Source: Corynebacterium epidermidicanis (GTDB lineage: Bacteria; Actinomycetota; Actinomycetes; Mycobacteriales; Mycobacteriaceae). From it: 64,000 nucleotides of DNA. A program made the translations under genes and the position numbers. The stretch's first letter is position 1; each line of letters opens with the position of its first letter. Below, one piece after another: positions 58,194 to 64,000 of this stretch. The stretch lies in assembly GCF_001021025.1 (NCBI RefSeq), contig NZ_CP011541.1:1488001-1552000 (forward strand), written 5' to 3'. The notes under the pieces were generated by a model that saw only the letters and a list, made by a program, of their open reading frames with translations, searched no databases and was not told the origin of the DNA.

Positions 58194-59732
58194 TTAAGCA
58201 CAGTCGCCACAGCCACTAGTGGCTGGTGCTGCTGCAGGCTGACCAATCCGAGGCAATCCGAGACCGACGCCAACTGGTTCCGTAGTTGGTACCTTACCCG
58301 CCGCGGACATATCGCCAGCCTTGGTGCGACGATGAGAATGAACTCCCGAATCAGCCAGCAAGAAGAACGGCGCTGCACCGGTAATTGTCGTGGTGATCAC
58401 GTCACCGGCCCGAATCTCTCCGTCGATAGCCCCATCAGCTGCGGGGGTCGGAGCAAAGTGTACGAGTCGGCCATCGCGTGCCCGGCCGGTCATGCGGTGA
58501 GTCTGGTCGTTCTTCCGCCCACCATCAGCCTGCACTAACAGTTCAACTTCAGTGCCGATGAGCTTCTCATTTTCCTCCCGACTAATGCGCTCCTGCACAG
58601 CCAACAGGCGCTCATAGCGTTCTTGCACCACAGCCTTGGGGACCTGGTTGTCATACTCCGCTGCCGGAGTTCCTGGACGCGGGCTGTACTGGAAGGTGTA
58701 TGCGCTGGTGAAACGTGCCTTTTTTACGACGTCGAGAGTCGCCTGGAAATCCTCTTCTGTCTCGCCGGGGAAACCAACGATAATGTCAGTCGTAATGGCC
58801 GCATTGGGTAGTTTGGCGCGCACTTCATCCAAAATGGCCAAGAACTTAGCCGAACGGTAGGAACGCTTCATCTCCTTGAGTACTTTGTCCGAACCGGACT
58901 GCAAAGGCATGTGCAGCTGGGGGCAAATGTTCGGCGTTTCCGCCATCGCGTCGATTACATCCGAAGTAAACTCGGCAGGGTGCGGACTGGTGAAACGCAG
59001 CCGCTCCAACCCGGAGATCTCCCCACATGCCCGCAGCAGCTTGGAAAACGCCGACCTATCCCGTTCGAGCGATTCATCCGCAAAGTTCACGCCATAGGCG
59101 TTGACGTTTTGCCCCAGCAGAGTTACCTCGGAAACTCCCTGATCAACCAGTGCTTGGACCTCGGCAAGGATGTCTCCAGGGCGGCGGTCCACTTCTTTGC
59201 CGCGTAGCGACGGCACGATGCAAAAAGTACAGGTGTTGTTGCAACCGACTGAGACACTCACCCAGCCGGCGTAGGCTGACTCACGTTTTGCTGGGAGCAC
59301 GGATGGAAACTGCTCCAGCGCATCTACGATTTCAACTTGCGCCTGGTTATTATGGGCAGCTCGGTCGAGCAGGGCTGGCAGGGAGCCGATGTTGTGGGTG
59401 CCAAAGACCACATCGACCCACGGCGCCTTCTGAATAACCGTGTCTTTATCTTTCTGGGCCAAGCAGCCGCCTACGGCGATCTGCATTCGAGGGCGACTTT
59501 CCTTGTCGTTCTTTAATGCGCCGAGCGTGCCGTATAGTCGCTTGTCGGCGTTCTCCCGCACCGCGCAGGTGTTGAAAACAACGAGGTCAGGCTGTGCATC
59601 GTCGGCAACTGGCACGTAACCAGCTTCCTCTAAAAGTCCGGAGAGGCGCTCAGAGTCGTGCACGTTCATCTGGCACCCAAAGGTGCGCACTTCATAAGTC
59701 TTGGTTGCTGTATCTGGCGCTTGTTCTAACAC
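58194..59732 (-). CDS. miaB: tRNA-2-methylthio-N6-dimethylallyladenosine synthase MiaB
   Basis: A radical-SAM methylthiotransferase of about 512 residues. It adds a methylthio group to C2 of i6A37, after MiaA. The N-terminal UPF0004 domain binds the auxiliary cluster ([32 protein letters not shown]). The radical-SAM cluster Cys lie in [13 protein letters not shown], and the C-terminal TRAM domain follows. The frame is open to 59933, but the extra 67 residues lack family similarity and run into the gluA control region; GTG at 59732 fits the family best and is uncertain. Confidence 0.92.
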   Translation of the reverse strand: MLEQAPDTATKTYEVRTFGCQMNVHDSERLSGLLEEAGYVPVADDAQPDLVVFNTCAVRENADKRLYGTLGALKNDKESRPRMQIAVGGCLAQKDKDTVIQKAPWVDVVFGTHNIGSLPALLDRAAHNNQAQVEIVDALEQFPSVLPAKRESAYAGWVSVSVGCNNTCTFCIVPSLRGKEVDRRPGDILAEVQALVDQGVSEVTLLGQNVNAYGVNFADESLERDRSAFSKLLRACGEISGLERLRFTSPHPAEFTSDVIDAMAETPNICPQLHMPLQSGSDKVLKEMKRSYRSAKFLAILDEVRAKLPNAAITTDIIVGFPGETEEDFQATLDVVKKARFTSAYTFQYSPRPGTPAAEYDNQVPKAVVQERYERLLAVQERISREENEKLIGTEVELLVQADGGRKNDQTHRMTGRARDGRLVHFAPTPAADGAIDGEIRAGDVITTTITGAAPFFLLADSGVHSHRRTKAGDMSAAGKVPTTEPVGVGLGLPRIGQPAAAPATSGCGDCA

Positions 59733-59962
59733 AGCAAGCAATTCTAACCGGGAAGCGTCCTGGGGCCTAATGCGATTAGTCGTCGGAAAATTGCATGCTA
59801 AGACCTGGTCGCCGGGTGCTGCATTGCTGTTTGGATAAGTATCATATTTTATTCTGCAATTGCAGCGTGGTTGCTGAGACCTGTGCGACAAGTCGAAACG
59901 GCATCCACCAGCCACAAAGGTGTCTTCGTTCACAAAATTTGCAAAAGTGGCGGCGCCTACGG

Positions 59963-59991
59963 TTGGACTGTGTCGAAACTTACATTACGAT
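59963..59991 (+). promoter_or_regulatory. Promoter of gluABCD, leaderless arrangement
   Basis: TTGGAC (59963-59968) and TACGAT (59986-59991) are 17 bp apart, an ideal spacing. The gluA ATG begins 7 bp after the -10 box, about where transcription should start, so the mRNA is probably leaderless. Confidence 0.6.
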
Positions 59992-59997
59992 AAGCCC

Positions 59998-60750
59998 ATG
60001 ACCAGTGACGCAAACCACTCCATGATCTCCCTTCGCGGAGTTAACAAATATTTTGACGACTTCCACGCCCTCAAGAACATCAACCTCGATATCCCAAAGG
60101 GCCAGGTCGTTGTCGTTTTGGGCCCCTCCGGCTCAGGCAAGTCGACCCTGTGCCGCACCATCAACCGCCTCGAGACCATAGATGAAGGCACCATCCACAT
60201 CGGCGGCAAGCTGCTGCCTGAAGAAGGAAAGGAACTCGCCAAGCTCCGCGCTGACGTGGGCATGTGCTTCCAATCTTTCAACCTCTTCCCGCACCTGACG
60301 ATCAAGCAAAACGTCTCCCTCGCTCCCGTGAAGGTCCGCAAGCTCGACAAGGTAGAGGCCGACCGTCAAGCATTGAAGCTCCTCGAGCGCGTCGGCATCG
60401 CCTCCCAGGCCGATAAGTACCCAGCTCAACTCTCTGGTGGTCAGCAGCAGCGCGTAGCGATCGCCCGCGCCCTCGCCATGAATCCTAAGGTCATGCTTTT
60501 CGACGAGCCGACCTCTGCCCTCGACCCGGAAATGGTTAACGAAGTCCTGGATGTCATGACGTCGCTCGCCAAGGAAGGTATGACGATGGTGTGTGTCACG
60601 CACGAAATGGGATTTGCTCGCAAGGCTGCCGACCGTATCCTCTTCATGGCCGACGGCGAGATTCTTGAGGACACCGATCCGGAAAACTTCTTCGACAATC
60701 CTCAGTCCGATCGTGCCAAGGACTTCCTCGGCAAGATCCTCGGCCACTAA
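59998..60750 (+). CDS. gluA: Glutamate ABC transporter ATP-binding protein GluA
   Basis: About 250 residues. It powers the GluABCD glutamate importer. Walker A is GPSGSGKST, the Q-loop FQSFNLF, the signature LSGGQQQR, Walker [13 protein letters not shown] and the switch His lies in VTHEMG. It is very close to C. glutamicum GluA as I recall it. The ATG at 59998 lies immediately after the promoter; an ATG at 60022 would give exactly the C. glutamicum N-terminus. First gene of gluABCD. Confidence 0.95.
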   Translation: MTSDANHSMISLRGVNKYFDDFHALKNINLDIPKGQVVVVLGPSGSGKSTLCRTINRLETIDEGTIHIGGKLLPEEGKELAKLRADVGMCFQSFNLFPHLTIKQNVSLAPVKVRKLDKVEADRQALKLLERVGIASQADKYPAQLSGGQQQRVAIARALAMNPKVMLFDEPTSALDPEMVNEVLDVMTSLAKEGMTMVCVTHEMGFARKAADRILFMADGEILEDTDPENFFDNPQSDRAKDFLGKILGH

Positions 60751-60808
60751 TTCGCGCTGAATCTCCTGGCTACTGTTAGTGACTTTCCACGCGAACTCAA
60801 GGACTACC

Positions 60809-61687
60809 ATGAAAAAACCATTACGCACTATTGCTGCATCCGTGCTAGCAGCCGCCGCTGTTGTTAGCCTCAGCGCCTGCGGCAGTACCGAGCCACGCAG
60901 CTTGGTCAAGAGCATTGCCGCCGGCGAGGTTATCCTCGGCACTAAATATGACCAGCCAGGTCTTGGGCTCCGTCACCCTGACAAATCCATGTCTGGTCTT
61001 GACGTCGATGTTGCCACCTACGTGGTCAACGCCATCGCCGATGATCAAGGAGTGGCGCACCCCAAGATCAAGTGGCGGGAAACCCCTTCTGCTCAGCGTG
61101 AGACGCTAATTAAGAACGGCGAGGTAGACATGATTACTGCTACCTATTCCATCAACAAGGGGCGTGCTAAAGCCGTCGATTTCGGTGGCCCCTACCTCAT
61201 CACCCACCAAGCACTTTTGGTCCGGCAAGATGACAACTCGCTGAACGCCCTGACTGACTTGGCTAGTGGACGCAAGCTCTGTTCGGTCACCGGCTCCACC
61301 CCAGCGCAGAAGATCAAGGACGCGCTGCCGACGGTGCAGTTGCAGGAATACGACTCCTACTCATCCTGCGTGGAAGCGTTGCACCAGAAGAAAGTGGACG
61401 CCATGACCACCGACGCCACGATTCTTTACGGCTTCGCCTCGCAATACGAAGGCGAGTTCAAGGTCGTTGAGATGAACAAAGAAGACGGCAAACCATTTAC
61501 CAACGAGCGCTATGGCATCGGCCACGCTAAGGGCGATACTGCGTCAACTGAGGCGATTAACAAGGCACTCAATCAAATGTACTCCGATGGCAGCTTCGAA
61601 CGGTTCTTGAAGGAGAACCTGGGCGATGACGCCAAGGTCGTCGAAAAGGGCAAGCCTGGCGATTTGTCCTTCTTGGATGCGAAGTAA
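60809..61687 (+). CDS. gluB: Glutamate-binding lipoprotein GluB
   Basis: A 292-residue solute-binding protein. The signal peptide ends in a lipobox (LSAC), so it is tethered to the outer face of the membrane. The SBP-3 domain includes GLDVDVATYVV, MITATYSINKGRAKAVDF and GPYLITHQALLV. It captures glutamate for GluCD. ATG at 60809 follows AAGGA; the frame is open ten codons more. It lies 58 bp after gluA. Confidence 0.95.
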   Translation: MKKPLRTIAASVLAAAAVVSLSACGSTEPRSLVKSIAAGEVILGTKYDQPGLGLRHPDKSMSGLDVDVATYVVNAIADDQGVAHPKIKWRETPSAQRETLIKNGEVDMITATYSINKGRAKAVDFGGPYLITHQALLVRQDDNSLNALTDLASGRKLCSVTGSTPAQKIKDALPTVQLQEYDSYSSCVEALHQKKVDAMTTDATILYGFASQYEGEFKVVEMNKEDGKPFTNERYGIGHAKGDTASTEAINKALNQMYSDGSFERFLKENLGDDAKVVEKGKPGDLSFLDAK

Positions 61688-61717
61688 CCCCAACGAGAAT
61701 AAGAAAGGAGACTACTC

Positions 61718-62401
61718 ATGAATGCTCTATGGACTGACCTAGAACCGAAGTTTGTCCTCGCCTATTGGATCACGATCAAGCTGACATTCTATTCGGCGAT
61801 CTTTTCCATGATCCTAGGCACGATCTTGACGGCGATGCGCGTTTCTCCGGTTGCTTTCCTACGTACCATTTCCACCTGGTACATCAACATCGTGCGTAAC
61901 ACGCCACTGACGCTGATTGTCCTGTTCTGTTCCGTTGGTCTCTACCAGAACCTGGGCCTTACCTTGGCTCGGGAGAACGAGAACTTCATCAAGAACAACA
62001 ACTTCTGGATCGCCGTTTTGGGCTTCACACTCTACACGTCAACATTCGTGGCTGAGTCACTTCGCTCAGGCATCAATACCGTTCACTTCGGGCAAGCAGA
62101 AGCTGCCCGATCACTCGGTTTGAGCTTCGGCCAGATTTTCAGCACGATCATTTTCCCGCAGGCGCTACGCGCTGCCATTGTGCCGCTAGGTAACACCCTC
62201 ATCGCTTTAACCAAGAACACCACTATTGCCTCGGTGATTGGTGTGGCCGAAGCATCCCTGTTGATGAAATCGACGATTGAGAACCACGCAGACCAGCTCT
62301 TTACGGTCTTCGGCATCTTCGCGCTCGGCTTCATCGTTCTCACCTTGCCGATGGGATTGGCCGTCGGACGAGCTTCTACCCGATTGGCGGTGAAGAAGTA
62401 A
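61718..62401 (+). CDS. gluC: Glutamate ABC transporter permease GluC
   Basis: A 227-residue permease with five membrane helices. The coupling (EAA) loop reads [24 protein letters not shown]. The start ATG has AAAGGAG upstream. Its stop overlaps the start of gluD (TAATG), so the two membrane subunits are probably made in equal amounts. Confidence 0.95.
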   Translation: MNALWTDLEPKFVLAYWITIKLTFYSAIFSMILGTILTAMRVSPVAFLRTISTWYINIVRNTPLTLIVLFCSVGLYQNLGLTLARENENFIKNNNFWIAVLGFTLYTSTFVAESLRSGINTVHFGQAEAARSLGLSFGQIFSTIIFPQALRAAIVPLGNTLIALTKNTTIASVIGVAEASLLMKSTIENHADQLFTVFGIFALGFIVLTLPMGLAVGRASTRLAVKK

Positions 62402-63339
62402 TGTCAGTTCGCGCTACAGTACTTTACGACGCTCCTGGACCTAACGGACGTCGCCTCAATACCATCATCACGGTGGTTACCGTGTTGCTCGCTTTGGCTG
62501 TTGGAGCCTGGGCACTCAACATTTTGTATGTGAATGGGCAATTAGAAGGCCGCAAGTGGTCGCCATTCCTCGAGTCAACGACGTGGACTACCTATCTCCT
62601 ACCTGGGTTGTTCGGCACTCTGAAATCTGCAGTTGTCTCGGTGGTTTTCGCGCTCATCATGGGTGTCGTCCTCGGGCTCGGCCGTCTCTCCGAGAACGCC
62701 TTCTTGCGCTGGATTTGCGGAATCATCGTGGAGTTCTTCCGCGCAATTCCGGTGTTGTTACTGATGATTTTCGCTTACCAGCTCTTCGCTAAGTATGCGT
62801 TGTTCCCGTCGTCTCAACTCGCCTTCGCTGCGGTCGTGTTCGGTCTGACCATGTATAACGGTTCGGTTATCGCCGAAATCTTGCGTTCGGGTATCCGTTC
62901 CCTGCCGAAGGGCCAGGTGGAAGCAGCCCGGGCGTTGGGAATGTCGCACCGCCAGACCATGTGGTCGATCTTGCTGCCGCAGTCTGTGGCGGCAATGCTG
63001 CCAGCCCTGATCTCTCAAATGGTTATTGCGCTGAAGGACTCGGCACTCGGCTACCAGATTGGTTACATCGAGTTGGTTCGCTCCGGTATGCAGTCGGCTT
63101 CTTACTACCGCAACTTCCTGGCTGCTTTGGCGGTCACTGCCGTCGTCATGATCATCATTAACTACGCGCTGACGATCCTTGCCGAGCGTATCGAACGCCA
63201 GCTTCGTGCTGGTCGTGCACGTCGCAATATTCTGGCGAAGGTTCCTGAGCATCCGAACCAGGGCCTGGAAACCAAGGATAATGTCAACGCCGACTGGCAC
63301 GATCCTGACTACCACGATCTACGGTCGACTGTGGAGTAG
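62401..63339 (+). CDS. gluD: Glutamate ABC transporter permease GluD
   Basis: A 312-residue permease. The first helix ([18 protein letters not shown]) is followed by the transporter domain with the EAA loop [23 protein letters not shown]. The C-terminus carries a longer charged tail (about residues 260-312). It pairs with GluC. The operon ends at the stem-loop that follows. Confidence 0.95.
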   Translation: MSVRATVLYDAPGPNGRRLNTIITVVTVLLALAVGAWALNILYVNGQLEGRKWSPFLESTTWTTYLLPGLFGTLKSAVVSVVFALIMGVVLGLGRLSENAFLRWICGIIVEFFRAIPVLLLMIFAYQLFAKYALFPSSQLAFAAVVFGLTMYNGSVIAEILRSGIRSLPKGQVEAARALGMSHRQTMWSILLPQSVAAMLPALISQMVIALKDSALGYQIGYIELVRSGMQSASYYRNFLAALAVTAVVMIIINYALTILAERIERQLRAGRARRNILAKVPEHPNQGLETKDNVNADWHDPDYHDLRSTVE

Positions 63340-63369
63340 CAGCTTTCGCTGAGTTGTTTTTCTACGCTT

Positions 63370-63406
63370 CCGGCCCGGACACCGCCTTACGCAGTGTCCG
63401 GGCCGG
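63370..63406. terminator. Terminator after gluD, overlapping the recX 3' end
   Basis: A 13-bp perfect stem CCGGCCCGGACAC/GTGTCCGGGCCGG with an 11-nt loop, then gtttc. The recX stop codon lies in the loop, and the right arm also encodes the last RecX residues. Confidence 0.85.
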
Positions 63407-64000
63407 TTTCATCGTTTGCGGCAGTGCCGGCTAGTTGCTCGTCTTCTGTGAGCTCGGCGATGCGTTGCTCTAGCGCATTTCGAGCGATGTCTAGGCTCAT
63501 GGACTGTGGGTATCCTCTGCGAGCGAGCACACCGACTATTTTTGCCAATGCGCGTTCATGTTGCCGGTAGTCCACTGGCGCTTCCCGGATCGTTCGGGCC
63601 TTCTTCGCGGCGAGTTCTATTGCTTTGACACGTTCATCGTCAATACTGATTTGTGCCAGAGCCTGTGCTCGCTCGCGGTCCCCGACGCCTTTTTGTCGCA
63701 GCTCGTTGTCTAATGCGAGCCGGGATTTCCCCCGTCGTTGGTGGCGTTGCCTAACCCAATCAATAGCGAACTGCGCATCGTTGAGCAGCCCAGCATTGTC
63801 AAGGTCTTCAATGACACTGTCGACGAGAGCTGCTTCGAATTCGGCGTCGATAAGCCGTTGCCTCAGCTCGGCGTGCGAACGTGACCGGACATCAAGCAGA
63901 CGAAGTGCGCGATTTCGAACGGTAGCTTTGTTTGCTTCGAACTCGCGGTCAAAAAGGGGTTCGCCGCCATTGGCGGAAAAGTTGGCCAGAGCTTCCGAAA
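63387..64000 (-). CDS. recX: Regulatory protein RecX (C-terminal part)
   Basis: The last 204 residues of RecX are visible; the N-terminus and start lie beyond the right edge. RecX binds RecA filaments and limits their activity. Triple-helix RecX repeats can be followed: RALRLLDVRSRSHAELRQRL, DDLDNAGLLNDAQFAIDWV-like sequence, then RGKSRLALDNELRQKGVGD. The protein ends in an acidic tail (ETGPDTA). recA would be expected upstream on this strand, outside the window. The reading frame holds from 63998 to the stop at 63387. Confidence 0.88.
   Translation of the reverse strand, partial: SEALANFSANGGEPLFDREFEANKATVRNRALRLLDVRSRSHAELRQRLIDAEFEAALVDSVIEDLDNAGLLNDAQFAIDWVRQRHQRRGKSRLALDNELRQKGVGDRERAQALAQISIDDERVKAIELAAKKARTIREAPVDYRQHERALAKIVGVLARRGYPQSMSLDIARNALEQRIAELTEDEQLAGTAANDETGPDTA

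Noticed and set aside
59733..59933. 67-residue N-terminal extension of MiaB
   Set aside because: No family similarity, different composition, and it would reach the gluA promoter; treated as non-coding.
1..64000. Search for CRISPR arrays, insertion sequences, prophage, rRNA and genomic islands
   Set aside because: No regularly spaced repeats, transposase, integrase or rRNA sequence seen; gene order is that of the conserved corynebacterial backbone.

Overview
This window is chromosomal DNA of a Corynebacterium-type actinobacterium. The gene order aftC-msrB-hemQ-rnd-dxs, dut-suhB-ppgK-sigA, sigB-dtxR-galE, oxyR-hrpA-nrdR-divS-lexA-sugR and ptsI-fruR-fruK-ptsF-ptsH matches what I know of C. glutamicum and, in part, M. 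tuberculosis. DtxR keeps the C. diphtheriae DtxR metal-binding residues, and HemQ keeps the residues known from C. diphtheriae HemQ. I cannot name the species. Almost everything is core genome: I see no insertion sequence, prophage, CRISPR array or rRNA operon.

Layout. 1-1.8 kb (minus): an exported copper/peroxidase operon (CopC-like, PCuAC-like, DyP peroxidase cut by the window edge). 2.0-2.95 kb: seven tRNA genes, with a recent tandem duplication of a Val-Gly pair. 2.95-3.8 kb: a gene-free stretch with two large, related, nested palindromes, the least explained part of the window. 3.8-18.6 kb: arabinan synthesis (aftC), methionine sulfoxide repair (msrB), haem synthesis (hemQ), RNase D, isoprenoid synthesis (dxs), an rRNA/tRNA methyltransferase, several actinobacterial DUF genes, dut, suhB, ppgK and the primary sigma factor sigA. 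18.6-33 kb: membrane protein, helicases, methyltransferase, dtd, sigB behind a sigma-H-like promoter, dtxR-galE and small conserved genes. 33-40 kb: stress and DNA metabolism (oxyR, hrpA, nrdR, divS, lexA), with a cluster of TTCGAA motifs between divS and lexA.

40.5-48.4 kb is the phosphotransferase (PTS) sugar block. SugR and FruR (both DeoR family) flank ptsI, and each overlaps a PfkB-family gene by 4 bp. The PfkB beside fruR looks like an intact 1-phosphofructokinase. The one beside sugR has lost most of the family's diagnostic motifs and may be a sensor or pseudoenzyme. ptsF and ptsH complete fructose uptake: EI and HPr pass phosphate to EIIABC-Fru, and FruK makes fructose-1,6-bisphosphate.

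48.5-64 kb: uracil permease, hflX, two unrecognised genes (one ending in a Gly/Cys-rich tail), miaA and miaB (tRNA A37 modification), a DUF349 protein, a GNAT protein, the gluABCD glutamate ABC importer with a probably leaderless gluA, and the C-terminal part of recX. Strong stem-loops separate most convergent gene pairs. Start codons were chosen by family alignment from memory and by ribosome-binding sites; uncertain ones are stated.
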